Below are positions 41,441-50,118 of a stretch of 64,000 nucleotides of DNA, piece after piece (the stretch's first letter is position 1; every line of letters begins with the position of its first letter). The stretch covers positions 186,001 through 250,000 of the forward strand of contig NZ_JABXGD010000007.1 in assembly GCF_022627955.1 (NCBI RefSeq). The letters are read 5' to 3'. The stretch comes from Microbacterium sp. C5A9. Its GTDB lineage: Bacteria > Actinomycetota > Actinomycetes > Actinomycetales > Microbacteriaceae. The notes beneath the pieces were generated by a model. The model worked only from the letters and a program-made list of their open reading frames with translations. It was not told the origin of the DNA and searched no databases. The position numbers and the translations under genes are program-made.

Positions 41441-42205
41441 ATGACATCGATCGACCTGAACTCCGATCTCGGCGAGAACGTCCCCGACCGCATGGTCAGC
41501 GACGACGAGAGCATGCTCGGACTCGTGACGAGCGCGAACGTGGCATGCGGCTTCCACGCGGGCAGCCCCGAAGGCATCCGTGCGACGCTCGCGAGCGCCG
41601 TGGCCGGGGGAGTCGTCATCGGCGCCCACCCCGGATATCGGGACTACGAGAACTTCGGTCGCACGAAGGTCGACATCGACTCCGCGACGCTGCAGGCGCA
41701 CGTCGAGTACCAGCTCGGCGCCCTGATCGGTCTCGCCGCGGCGGTGGGCGGCACCGTCGCCTACGTGAAGCCGCACGGAGCGCTGTACAACACGATCGCC
41801 CGCGACGAGCGGCAGTCGAAGGACGTGGTGGCCGCGATCCGTGCGATCGATCCGAGCCTCGTGCTGCTCGGGCTCGCCGGGGGCGTCGTGCTCGACGTCG
41901 CCGCACGTGCGGGGCTCGCGACCGCGGCAGAGGCCTTCGCCGACCGGGCCTATCAGCCCGACGGTCAGCTTGTCTCGCGCACCGAGCCCGGCTCCGTGCT
42001 GCACGACCCCGCCGAGGTCGCCGAGCGGATGGTGCGCCTCGCCGGAGAGGGAGTGATCCGCGCGATCGACGGCACCGACGTCCCGGTCAGCGCGCAGTCG
42101 ATCTGCGTGCACGGCGACAGCCCGGGGTCGGTCGCGATGGCGGCCGAGACCAAGCGGATGCTGCAGGATGCGGGCATCACGATCGCACCTTTCGCGGGCG
42201 TCTGA
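41441..42205 (+). CDS. pxpA: 5-oxoprolinase subunit PxpA (LamB/YcsF family)
   Basis: 254 residues, the standard length. [28 protein letters not shown] and [10 protein letters not shown] are diagnostic for the LamB/YcsF family, a TIM-barrel hydrolase related to polysaccharide deacetylases. PxpA opens the lactam ring of 5-oxoproline (pyroglutamate) together with PxpB and PxpC in an ATP-dependent reaction. It begins four bases after the transporter stop. The same operon supplies PxpB and PxpC as one fused protein. Confidence 0.95.
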   Translation: MTSIDLNSDLGENVPDRMVSDDESMLGLVTSANVACGFHAGSPEGIRATLASAVAGGVVIGAHPGYRDYENFGRTKVDIDSATLQAHVEYQLGALIGLAAAVGGTVAYVKPHGALYNTIARDERQSKDVVAAIRAIDPSLVLLGLAGGVVLDVAARAGLATAAEAFADRAYQPDGQLVSRTEPGSVLHDPAEVAERMVRLAGEGVIRAIDGTDVPVSAQSICVHGDSPGSVAMAAETKRMLQDAGITIAPFAGV

Positions 42206-42206
42206 C

Positions 42207-43007
42207 ATGACCGTCCTCGCCACCGCCGAACAGCTCGCCGAGGCGCGTGCGGCCCGCGCCGCCATCCGGGCGGGCCACGCTGCGCCGACCAGCGGGGTCG
42301 CGACCGGTCTGACCCAGGCCAACCTGATCTCGGTTCCTGCGGACTGGGCCTTCGAGACGCTGCTCTTCGCGCAGCGCAATCCGAAGCCGTGTCCCGTGCT
42401 CGAGGTCATCGAACAGGGTGAGGTCGAGTCACGGCTCGCGCCGGGCAGTGACATCCGCACGGACATCGGTCGATACCGCATCTGGCGCGACGGCGAACTG
42501 GCCGACGAGGTCACCGACGCGACGGCGGCCTGGGCGGAGCATCCCGACCTCGTCTCGTTCCTCATCGGATGCAGCTTCACGTTCGAATCCGGACTCGTGC
42601 AGGCGGGCATCCCGATCCGCCATCAGGAGCTCGGCCGCAACGTGCCGATGTATCGCACCGCGGTGCCCTGCGCACCCGCGGGTCGTCTGAGCGGAGAGAT
42701 GGTCGTGTCGATGCGTCCGATCCCGGCGGGTCGCGTGGCGGATGCCGTGCAGATCTCCGGGCGGACCCCCGCCGTGCACGGTGCTCCGGTGCACATCGGC
42801 GATCCGGCGTCCCTCGGAATCCTGGATCTCGCCCGGCCCGACTTCGGCGACGCCCCCGAGGTGCGCGAGGGCGAGGTGCCGGTGTTCTGGGCCTGCGGCG
42901 TCACCCCGCAGGCCGCGATCATGGCCTCGAAGCCGCCGTTCGCCATCACGCATGCGCCGGGATACATGTTCATCACGGACGTTCCGGATGCGGAGTACCT
43001 CGTCTGA
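42207..43007 (+). CDS. DUF1445 / YcsI-like putative hydro-lyase
   Basis: 266 residues from the ATG at 42207; an upstream in-frame start overlaps pxpA and is less likely. [57 protein letters not shown] and [14 protein letters not shown] are the hallmarks of this family. B. subtilis YcsI sits in the matching operon, and related mammalian proteins act as D-glutamate cyclases, which interconvert D-glutamate and 5-oxoproline. A role in D-glutamate or oxoproline handling therefore fits. Its stop shares one base with the next ATG. Confidence 0.9.
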   Translation: MTVLATAEQLAEARAARAAIRAGHAAPTSGVATGLTQANLISVPADWAFETLLFAQRNPKPCPVLEVIEQGEVESRLAPGSDIRTDIGRYRIWRDGELADEVTDATAAWAEHPDLVSFLIGCSFTFESGLVQAGIPIRHQELGRNVPMYRTAVPCAPAGRLSGEMVVSMRPIPAGRVADAVQISGRTPAVHGAPVHIGDPASLGILDLARPDFGDAPEVREGEVPVFWACGVTPQAAIMASKPPFAITHAPGYMFITDVPDAEYLV

Positions 43008-44608
43008 TGCGCATCCTCACGGCATCCGATCACGCGCTCCTCGTCGAGGCCGCCGACCTCGACGAGGCGATGCGCCTCAACCTCGCCTGGCGCGGGGTGC
43101 GCGGTGTCGTCGAGCGCATCCCCGGGGCGCGCACCGTGCTCGTGCGCTTCGATCCTCTGGTCGTCTCGGCCGTCGACCTCGCGGACGCGCTCGCCGCGAC
43201 CGAGGTCGACGCGGCTCACCTGCCGGCGACCGGCGAGGTCACGGTGCCCGTGCGGTACGACGGCGAAGACCTCGATGAGGCGGCATCCCTGCTGGGTGTG
43301 TCGGGGGACGAACTCGTGAATCGCCACCTCGCCGCCGACTGGAAGGTCGCCTTCTCGGGCTTCGCCCCCGGGTTCGGCTACGTGGTGAGCACCGATCCCC
43401 TCTTCGACGTGCCTCGTCGCGCGTCGCCCCGTACCCGCGTGCCGGCGGGATCGGTGGCGCTCGCCGGACAGTTCACCGGGGTGTACCCGCGTGAGAGTCC
43501 GGGTGGGTGGCAGCTCATCGGTCGCACGGACGCCCTGATGTGGGACATCGACCGCGACCCGCCGGCGCTGCTGTCGCCCGGCACGACGGTACGGTTCGAG
43601 CACGTGCGCGAGCAGGTCGTGATGTCGGCCGTGGTGTCGGAGAACGCAGATCACGCGGCCGACAGCGGGCGCGTTCCCGAGCGGCACGCCGCCGCAGCGG
43701 CGCCCGCTCCGGACTCTCCCGCGTCCGCCGCGATCGAGATCGTGCGTCCCTCGCTGCAGCTGCTCGTGCAGGATGCCGGACGCCCGGGTTTCGCGGCGCT
43801 CGGCGTCTCGGCCTCCGGCGTGGCCGATCGCCGTGCGATGCGCGACGCGAACCGCGCCGTCGGCAACGAGACCGGCGCCGCCGTGCTCGAGAGCGTCGGC
43901 GGTGCGGTGCTGCGCTTCCGCGGCGCCGGGGTCGCGGCGGTCACCGGCGCCGTCGGCTCCCTCGATCTCGTGGATGCCGGCGGCGTGGTGCGCCGGATCG
44001 CCCACGGCGAGCCCTTCGCCACCGTCGACGGAGACGAGCTCACCCTCGGGCATCCCGCCGGCGGTCTGCGCTTCGTCGTCGCGGTCCGCGGCGGTGTGGC
44101 CGCAGAGTCGGCGCTGGACAGCCGCGCGAGTGACACCCTCGCCGGGCTGGGTCCCGCGGCGCTCGCCGCGGGAGACGTCGTCCGTGTGGGCGATCGCGCA
44201 CGGCATCCCGTCGAGCCCGATGCGCTCCCGCGTGTGCTTCCGGCGCCCGGTGATCTCGTCGATCTCGAGATCACCCTCGGCCCGCGCGACGACTGGTTCA
44301 CGGCGGAGGCCCTCGCGACCCTCGGCGCCCAGGAGTGGACGGTGACACCGCGATCCGACCGAGTCGGCATCCGGCTCGAGGGGGCACAGCCGCTCGAGCG
44401 CGCGATCGGTGGGGAGCTGCCCAGCGAGGGAGCCGTCACCGGGGCGATCCAGGTGCCTCCCGACGGTCAGCCCGTGCTGTTCCTGCCCGATCACCCGCTC
44501 ACCGGTGGATATCCGATCATCGGCGCCGTCACCGACAGCAGCCTCGACCTCGCCGGGCAGCTGCCGCCCGGCGCACGTGTCCGTTTCATCGTCAAGGAGA
44601 CCTCATGA
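43007..44608 (+). CDS. Fused 5-oxoprolinase subunits PxpB-PxpC (KipI-KipA fusion)
   Basis: 533 residues. Residues 1 to about 200 are the KipI/PxpB (AHS1) domain with the signature FAPGFGY (119-125) and FTGVYPRESPGGW. A linker rich in Ala and Pro (about 205-240) joins it to the KipA/PxpC (AHS2) domain, which starts with IVRPSLQLLVQDAGRPGF and continues to VTDSSLDLAGQLPPG. In many bacteria these are two genes. The same two domains form the carboxyltransferase part of urea carboxylase. The stop overlaps the biotin carboxylase start (ATGA). Confidence 0.94.
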   Translation: MRILTASDHALLVEAADLDEAMRLNLAWRGVRGVVERIPGARTVLVRFDPLVVSAVDLADALAATEVDAAHLPATGEVTVPVRYDGEDLDEAASLLGVSGDELVNRHLAADWKVAFSGFAPGFGYVVSTDPLFDVPRRASPRTRVPAGSVALAGQFTGVYPRESPGGWQLIGRTDALMWDIDRDPPALLSPGTTVRFEHVREQVVMSAVVSENADHAADSGRVPERHAAAAAPAPDSPASAAIEIVRPSLQLLVQDAGRPGFAALGVSASGVADRRAMRDANRAVGNETGAAVLESVGGAVLRFRGAGVAAVTGAVGSLDLVDAGGVVRRIAHGEPFATVDGDELTLGHPAGGLRFVVAVRGGVAAESALDSRASDTLAGLGPAALAAGDVVRVGDRARHPVEPDALPRVLPAPGDLVDLEITLGPRDDWFTAEALATLGAQEWTVTPRSDRVGIRLEGAQPLERAIGGELPSEGAVTGAIQVPPDGQPVLFLPDHPLTGGYPIIGAVTDSSLDLAGQLPPGARVRFIVKETS

Positions 44609-46317
44609 CCACGGTGTTGATCGCGAATCGCGGAGAGATCGCCGTGCGCGTCATCCGCGCCTGCGCCGAAGCCGGGTACACGTCCGTCGCGGTCTACGCC
44701 GACCAGGACGCCGATGCCCTGCATGTGCGACTCGCCGACGAGGCGCTCGGCCTCGGCGGAGACACCGCGGCGAGCACCTACCTCTCGATCGATGCGCTGA
44801 TCGACGCGGCGCGCAGGAGCGGCGCGGATGCGGTGCACCCCGGTTACGGGTTCCTCTCGGAGAGCGCCGAGTTCGCGCGGGCCGTCGAGGCCGCCGGCCT
44901 CGTCTGGATCGGCCCCTCGCCCGACAGCATCGACGCACTCGGCGACAAGATGACCGCGCGCCGGATCGCGCAGCGCGTCGGAGCGCCGCTGGCGGCCGGC
45001 ACCGACCAGCCCCTCGCCGGGCCCGCTGAAGCCGTGGCGTTCGCCGAGCAGCACGGGCTTCCGATCGCCATCAAGGCCGCGTTCGGCGGTGGCGGCCGCG
45101 GGCTGAAGGTCGTGCGGGAGCTGTCGGAGGTCACCGACGCGTTCGACGCGGCGACTCGCGAGGCGATCGCCGCCTTCGGTCGCGGGGAGTGCTTCGTCGA
45201 GCGCTTCCTCGAGAGCCCGCGCCATATCGAGGTGCAGGTGCTCGGCGACGGACGCGGTGGCGTCGTGGTCGTCGGCGACCGTGACTGCTCGATGCAGCGT
45301 CGAAACCAGAAGCTCATCGAGGAGGCGCCTGCGCCCGGGCTGTCGAGCGATCAGCGCACACGGTTCCACGACGCGGCCCGGGCGATCTGCGCCGAGGTGC
45401 AGTACCGCGGCGCGGGAACCGTGGAGTTCCTGCTCGCGGCCGACGGCACGATCTCATTCCTCGAGGTGAACACCCGCCTGCAGGTGGAGCATCCCGTGAC
45501 CGAAGAGGTGACCGGCACCGATCTGGTGCGCGAGCAGTTCCGCATCGCCTTCGGAGAGGGCATCTCCTTCGCCGAGACGCCGGTGCCCGCCGGGCACGCC
45601 TTCGAGTTCCGCATCAACGCGGAGGACCCCGGTCGCGGATTCCTGCCGAGCCCTGGTCGAGTGGCCTCGCTGCGCGTGCCCGGCGGCCCCGGCGTGCGCT
45701 GGGACAGCGGCATCGAGGCGGGCGACGCCGTGCAGCCGGCCTTCGACTCGATGATCGCGAAGCTCATCGTGCACGCCGAGAGTCGTGATGGGGCACTCGT
45801 GCGGGCACGACGGGCGCTGCGCGAGCTCGCGGTCGAGGGGCCGGCGACGGTCATCCCCTTCGATCGGCTCGTTCTCGACGACGATGCGTTCGCCACTGAC
45901 ACCTTCGCCGTGCACACGCAGTGGATCGAGAGCACGCTGCTGCCGCGCCTCGAACCGCAGCTGCGTCCGGCACCCGTCGCCGATGTCGCGCTCCAGCGCG
46001 TCCCCGTCGAGATCGACGGACGCCGCGTCATGCTCGGACTCCCGATCGGTCTGCTCTCGGGTCTCGGCGGACCGGCGGATGCCGAGGGCGCAGCCTCCGC
46101 ATCCGATCCGACCGAACTCCGCTCGCCCGCGCCGGGGACGCTCGTGCGCTGGCTCGCCGATGACGGTGCGCGCGTGGCGGAGGGCGACGCGGTCGCGGTG
46201 CTCGACGCGATGAAGATGGAGACCACCGTCGTCGCCCACCGCGCCGGCGTTGTGTCGCACCGGGCCGAGCTCTCGTCGACGATCGCCCCGGACGGTGTGC
46301 TCGCCGTGATCGACTGA
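44605..46317 (+). CDS. Biotin carboxylase with C-terminal biotin carboxyl carrier domain
   Basis: 570 residues. Biotin carboxylase domain at 1 to about 445: NRGEIAVRVIRAC, the Gly-rich lid GGGGRGLK (161-168), NTRLQVEHPVTE and a C-terminal domain from RINAEDPGRGFLPSPG. After a short spacer comes a carrier domain with the biotinylated Lys537 in DAMKMETT. This resembles actinobacterial acyl-CoA carboxylase alpha subunits but is on the short side, and no acyl-CoA carboxyltransferase gene is present. It is coupled to the KipI-KipA fusion, so a biotin-dependent lactam carboxylation is suggested. Confidence 0.93.
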   Translation: MTTVLIANRGEIAVRVIRACAEAGYTSVAVYADQDADALHVRLADEALGLGGDTAASTYLSIDALIDAARRSGADAVHPGYGFLSESAEFARAVEAAGLVWIGPSPDSIDALGDKMTARRIAQRVGAPLAAGTDQPLAGPAEAVAFAEQHGLPIAIKAAFGGGGRGLKVVRELSEVTDAFDAATREAIAAFGRGECFVERFLESPRHIEVQVLGDGRGGVVVVGDRDCSMQRRNQKLIEEAPAPGLSSDQRTRFHDAARAICAEVQYRGAGTVEFLLAADGTISFLEVNTRLQVEHPVTEEVTGTDLVREQFRIAFGEGISFAETPVPAGHAFEFRINAEDPGRGFLPSPGRVASLRVPGGPGVRWDSGIEAGDAVQPAFDSMIAKLIVHAESRDGALVRARRALRELAVEGPATVIPFDRLVLDDDAFATDTFAVHTQWIESTLLPRLEPQLRPAPVADVALQRVPVEIDGRRVMLGLPIGLLSGLGGPADAEGAASASDPTELRSPAPGTLVRWLADDGARVAEGDAVAVLDAMKMETTVVAHRAGVVSHRAELSSTIAPDGVLAVID

Positions 46318-46337
46318 GCGCGGTCAGCCGCCGGACG

Positions 46338-46379
46338 CGACGATCCCGGATGCCGCAGCGGCAGCATCCGGGATCGTCG
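46338..46379. terminator. Strong terminator between the pxp operon and the NCS2 permease gene
   Basis: CGACGATCCCGGATGC (46338-46353) pairs with GCATCCGGGATCGTCG (46364-46379), a perfect 16-base stem with a 10-base loop, followed on the plus strand by TGTTTG. It lies between two convergent genes and can serve both. Confidence 0.85.
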
Positions 46380-46398
46380 TGTTTGCGAGGGAGGGCTG

Positions 46399-47754
46399 TT
46401 AAGCCGGGTCGCCGCCCAGCGGACCCACGGCCTCAAGGGGCTTCGGGTCGTCGGCACCGGTCTTGCGCGCCCGGGCGACGAGGTTGCCCAGGTGGTAGAT
46501 GAGCAGTGCCGCGACCGTGCCGAGCACGATGCCGCCGAACGCGAAGTCGCCCAGCTGCATCGAGAAGCCGGCGATGCCGATCACGAGCGAGACGGCCGCC
46601 GTGTACTGGTTGACCGGGCGCGAGAAGTCGACCTTGCTGTCGACCCAGATCTTGATGCCGATGATGCCGATCAGGCCATAGAGCGCAGTGGTCGCCCCGC
46701 CCAGCACCCCGGCCGGGATCGAGTTGAAGACCTCGCCCACCTTCGGTGAGAACGCCAGCAGGATCGCGAAGAGTCCCGCGACCCAGTACACCGCGGTCGA
46801 GTAGACGCGGGTGGCGGCCATGACGCCGATGTTCTCGCCGTATGTCGTGGTGCCCGAGCCGCCGAACCCTCCGGCGATCGTGGTGGCGACGCCGTCGGCG
46901 ATGAGCGCGCGACCGGTGTGCTTGTTGATCGCGGGGTCTTCGGTCATGGTCGCGACGCCGCGCACGTGGCCGACGTTCTCGGCGATCAGCACGAGGACGA
47001 CGGGCAGGAACATCGCGATCGTCGACCACGTGCCCGGTTCGACGAAGTTCGGGAACTGGAAGTCGGGCAGGCCGACCCAGGGCGCGTCCGCGATGAGCTC
47101 GGCAGGGGTCCTGCCGCCGCGGAGCTCGTTCGGCACCTCGAACGATCCGGTGAACGCGGCGTAGACGAAGCCCACGGCGACGCCGAGGAAGATCGAGATG
47201 CGTCCGAGGAATCCGCGGAACAGCACCGCGAACAGGATGATCGCGACGAGGGTGATCGTGGCGGTCACCGGGTCGAGGGAGAAGTTGTTCCACGCGGTCG
47301 GAGCGAGGTTGAACCCGATGAGGGCGACGATCGCGCCGGCCACCACCGGCGGCATCAGCGCATCGATCCACCGCAGTCCGGCGAACTGCACGACCAGGCC
47401 GACGACAGTGAGCAGGATGCCGACGGCCACCACGCCGGCCAGCGCCGAGCCCGTTCCGCCGGCGGCGACCGCTGCCGTGATCGGTGCGATGAACGCGAAC
47501 GACGAGCCGAGATAGCTCGGCAGCTGGTTCTTGGTGACCAGCAGGAAGATCAGGGTGCCGAGCCCGCTGAACAGCAGGGTGGTCGAGACCGGGAAGCCGG
47601 TCAGCGTCGGCACGAGGAACGTGGCGCCGAACATTGCGACGACGTGCTGCGCGCCGATCGCGATCGTGGCGGGCCAGTTCAGGCGCTCTTCGGGGGTGAC
47701 GACGGCGCCGGGTTCGACCGTGCGACCGTTTCCGTGGATCTTCCACAGAGGCAT
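46399..47754 (-). CDS. NCS2-family nucleobase permease (uracil/xanthine type)
   Basis: 451 residues with about 12-14 helices. GATFLVPTLTGFPVSTTLLFSGLGTL, SYLGSSFAFIAPI, the LIAENVGHVRGVATM motif and GGSGTTTYGENIGVMAATRVYS match UraA/PyrP and related uracil:proton symporters. The Glu of AENVGH and the Glu of YGENIG are the substrate-binding residues in UraA. Uracil is the best guess, xanthine an alternative. It reads towards the pxp terminator and away from purC's side, with no pyrimidine genes nearby. Confidence 0.9.
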   Translation of the reverse strand: MPLWKIHGNGRTVEPGAVVTPEERLNWPATIAIGAQHVVAMFGATFLVPTLTGFPVSTTLLFSGLGTLIFLLVTKNQLPSYLGSSFAFIAPITAAVAAGGTGSALAGVVAVGILLTVVGLVVQFAGLRWIDALMPPVVAGAIVALIGFNLAPTAWNNFSLDPVTATITLVAIILFAVLFRGFLGRISIFLGVAVGFVYAAFTGSFEVPNELRGGRTPAELIADAPWVGLPDFQFPNFVEPGTWSTIAMFLPVVLVLIAENVGHVRGVATMTEDPAINKHTGRALIADGVATTIAGGFGGSGTTTYGENIGVMAATRVYSTAVYWVAGLFAILLAFSPKVGEVFNSIPAGVLGGATTALYGLIGIIGIKIWVDSKVDFSRPVNQYTAAVSLVIGIAGFSMQLGDFAFGGIVLGTVAALLIYHLGNLVARARKTGADDPKPLEAVGPLGGDPA

Positions 47755-47841
47755 GCGGGCTCCTCAGGATCGGGGGAGTGGGAGTGCTTCCGCAACACTA
47801 CCGATTCCTGAGTGTTGCCTGGGTGCGCTCCGGGCGCCTGC

Positions 47842-47870
47842 TCGGGCGGACTTCTCCGCGTCGGGCGGAC
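47842..47870. repeat. Copy of the dispersed repeat seen behind sodA
   Basis: The 29 bases starting TCGGGCGGACTTCTC agree with 21621-21649 at nearly every position, including the second TCGGGCG at their ends. Here the left arm of the hairpin is missing. It lies in the 176-base gap between the NCS2 permease start and the purC stop, which also holds CTCCCCGGGGAG and no gene. Confidence 0.65.
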
Positions 47871-47930
47871 GATTACCGAGGTCCCGTCCTCCCGATGGGG
47901 AGACGTCCTCCCCGGGGAGACGCCGCGGCG

Positions 47931-48809
47931 TCAGGCCCCGAGGCGCTCGATGAGCTCACGGTACCGATCGGCCGTGCGCTCCACGATGTCCTCGGGCAGC
48001 ACCGGGGGCTCGCCCTGCTTGTCCCAGTTCGCGGCCAGCCAGTCGCGCACGATCTGCTTGTCGAAGCTCGCCATGCGCTCGGCAGGGGTCGTCCCGGTGC
48101 GCCAGGCCTCGGCATCCCAGTACCGCGAGGAGTCGCTCGTGAGCACCTCGTCGGCCAGGCGCAGGGTGCCGTCGGCGTCCGTCCCGAACTCGAACTTCGT
48201 GTCGGCGAGGATCAGGCCCTTCTCCTCGGCGATCGCGGCGGCGCGCGTGTACAGCGCCAGCGAGGCGTCGCGCAGCTCTGCGGCACGCTCGGCGCCGACG
48301 AGCTCGACCGTCTTCTCGAACGTGATGTTCTCGTCGTGCTCGCCCATCGGGGCCTTGTAGGCGGGGGTGAACAGGGGCTCGGGCAGGCGGTCGCCGTTCT
48401 GCAGGCCCTCGGGCAGCGGGATCCCGCACACGGTGCCGCTCTCGGTGTACTCGGCCCAGCCGGAACCGGTGATGTAGCCGCGGACGACGCACTCGATCGG
48501 CAGCATCTCGAGGGACTGCGCGAGCATCGCTCGGTCGGCGGCGCTCGCGGGGATCTCCCCGTCGGCCAGGTGGTTCGGCACGTCGCTCAGCTCGCTGAAC
48601 CACCAGCGGCTGAGGCGCGTGAGCAGGGCGCCCTTCTGCGGGATCCCCGGAGACAGCACGAAGTCGAAGGCGCTGACCCTGTCGGAGGCGACCACGAGGA
48701 TGCGGGTGTCGGCGGCGTCTTCCGAGGCGTACAGGTCGCGGACCTTGCCCGAGTAGATGTGGCGCCAGCCGGGGATGGTCTGCGCGGTGCTGTCCGAAGG
48801 TGTGCTCAC
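47931..48809 (-). CDS. purC: Phosphoribosylaminoimidazole-succinocarboxamide synthase (SAICAR synthetase)
   Basis: 292 residues, the long PurC form. IYSGKVRDLYAS binds ATP; SDRVSAFDFVLSPGIPQKG, ECVVRGYITGSGW and ADTKFEFG are diagnostic. It joins aspartate to CAIR in purine synthesis. The GTG start at 48809 has GATAAT six bases upstream, so a leaderless mRNA is likely. It diverges from the acetyltransferase at 48868, whose leaderless promoter shares the 58-base gap. Confidence 0.96.
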   Translation of the reverse strand: MSTPSDSTAQTIPGWRHIYSGKVRDLYASEDAADTRILVVASDRVSAFDFVLSPGIPQKGALLTRLSRWWFSELSDVPNHLADGEIPASAADRAMLAQSLEMLPIECVVRGYITGSGWAEYTESGTVCGIPLPEGLQNGDRLPEPLFTPAYKAPMGEHDENITFEKTVELVGAERAAELRDASLALYTRAAAIAEEKGLILADTKFEFGTDADGTLRLADEVLTSDSSRYWDAEAWRTGTTPAERMASFDKQIVRDWLAANWDKQGEPPVLPEDIVERTADRYRELIERLGA

Positions 48810-48867
48810 CCGCCCATTATCCCGGTTCGCCGCGCCGGATGTCGGCGGGGATGCCTAGCCTGGACCC

Positions 48868-49416
48868 GTGACCGACGACACCTTCACCGAGCGCCTGCGG
48901 CTGTCGCGCCCGAAGCCCTCCGATCTCGACGCGGTCTTCGCGATCCAGAGCGATCCGCGGGTGTGGACCCACTACCCGAGCCTCCGTCACACCGACCCCG
49001 CGCAGACCGTCGAGATGATGCGCCGGTGGGAGCGCAGCTGGGCAGACGCGGGTCTCGGGTCCTGGGTCGTCCGTCTGCGCGACACCGGCGAGGTGGTCGG
49101 CAACGGCGGGTGCACGCTGCTCGGCGGCGAGGTGTGGAACGTCGGGTACCGGATCGCCGGAGATCATCACGGTCGAGGTCTGGCGACTGAGCTGGCACGG
49201 GCGGGGGTCGAAGCGGCGAGGGCGATCGCCCCTGAGCTCCCCGTGATCGCCTATCTCGTCGAGCACAACCGAGCGTCGGCGCACGTCGCCGAGAAGCTCG
49301 GCCTCGCACTCGTGCACCGGGCGCCCGATGCGGGCAACCCCGACCCCGAGGCGGTGCGGCTCGTCTACGCGGATCCACCGCTGACGCCGGAGCAGCTCGC
49401 CGCCACCCTGACCTAG
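48868..49416 (+). CDS. GNAT-family N-acetyltransferase (RimJ/RimL type)
   Basis: 182 residues. It has the plan of ribosomal-protein-type acetyltransferases: TERLRLSRPKPSDLDAVFAIQSDP at the start, VGNGGCTLLGGEVWNVGYRI, the acetyl-CoA loop HHGRGLATELARAGVEAA and a final HNRASAHVAEKLGLALVH. The acceptor is unknown. GTG 48868 lies six bases after TAGCCT (48856-48861), another leaderless start without a Shine-Dalgarno sequence. Confidence 0.86.
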   Translation: MTDDTFTERLRLSRPKPSDLDAVFAIQSDPRVWTHYPSLRHTDPAQTVEMMRRWERSWADAGLGSWVVRLRDTGEVVGNGGCTLLGGEVWNVGYRIAGDHHGRGLATELARAGVEAARAIAPELPVIAYLVEHNRASAHVAEKLGLALVHRAPDAGNPDPEAVRLVYADPPLTPEQLAATLT

Positions 49417-49435
49417 GGCGGGCTCGGCATCCGTC

Positions 49436-49477
49436 TTGTCGACCGGCTCGAGAGAGCGTATAGTCCACGTGGACTAT
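49436..49477 (+). promoter_or_regulatory. padR promoter with perfect palindromic operator
   Basis: -35 TTGTCG (49436-49441), a 17-base spacer and -10 TATAGT (49459-49464). The 18-base perfect palindrome ATAGTCCACGTGGACTAT (49460-49477) covers the -10 box and the start of transcription. This is the expected place for a PadR repressor to shut its own operon. Confidence 0.85.
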
Positions 49478-49491
49478 TTGAGGGGGAGCAC

Positions 49492-50118
49492 GTGTCGAAG
49501 GATCCGGTGGAGCGGTTGACCCCGATGGGGGTGATGGTGCTCGCGCTGCTGCGCGAAGGCGACATGCACCCCTACGAGATGGTGCGCCTGATGCGCTCCC
49601 GCCGCGACGAGCGACTGCTGGCCATCACCAACGGCACGCTCTATCACACGGTCGGCCGGCTGCAGCGGGAGGGGTTGATCGACGAGGTCGGCATCGACCG
49701 CGACGGCAACCGACCGGAGCGCACCACTTACACGCTCACGGATGGCGGAGTGGATGCGCTCGTCGAGTGGCTGCGGCGCGAGCTCTCGGTCATCGACCGA
49801 CCGGCCGAGTTCCGGATCGCGCTCGCCGAAGCTCACAACCTCGAGCGCCCCGACGTGATCGACTGCCTCCGCGCCCGCCGCGCCGCGCTCGACGAGGGGC
49901 ACGTGATGCACCGTGACGGACTGATCGGCGCACGGGCCACGGCCGTTCCCGAGCAGGTGCTCGTGGAGTTCGAGCGCCAGGAGGTACTGCTCGACGCCGA
50001 GCTGCGCTGGCTCGACTCCCTTCTCGACCGCCTCGACGCCGAAGCCTTCCCCTGGGGCCCCACGGCATTCGAGAACACAGACCGCTATCTCGCTCAGCGA
50101 AAGGCTGCACAGCAATGA
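49492..50118 (+). CDS. PadR-family transcriptional repressor
   Basis: 208 residues starting at GTG 49492 behind GAGGGGG. The N-terminal winged HTH is typical of PadR: LALLREGDMHPYEMVRLMRSR, TNGTLYHTVGRLQREGLIDE and a wing with RTTYTLTDGG. The C-terminal part (about 95-208) is helical and suited to dimerisation, as in the Vir/AphA-like PadR subfamily s1. Its stop overlaps the DHA2 transporter start (ATGA). The pair is probably a drug-inducible efflux unit. Confidence 0.92.
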   Translation: MSKDPVERLTPMGVMVLALLREGDMHPYEMVRLMRSRRDERLLAITNGTLYHTVGRLQREGLIDEVGIDRDGNRPERTTYTLTDGGVDALVEWLRRELSVIDRPAEFRIALAEAHNLERPDVIDCLRARRAALDEGHVMHRDGLIGARATAVPEQVLVEFERQEVLLDAELRWLDSLLDRLDAEAFPWGPTAFENTDRYLAQRKAAQQ

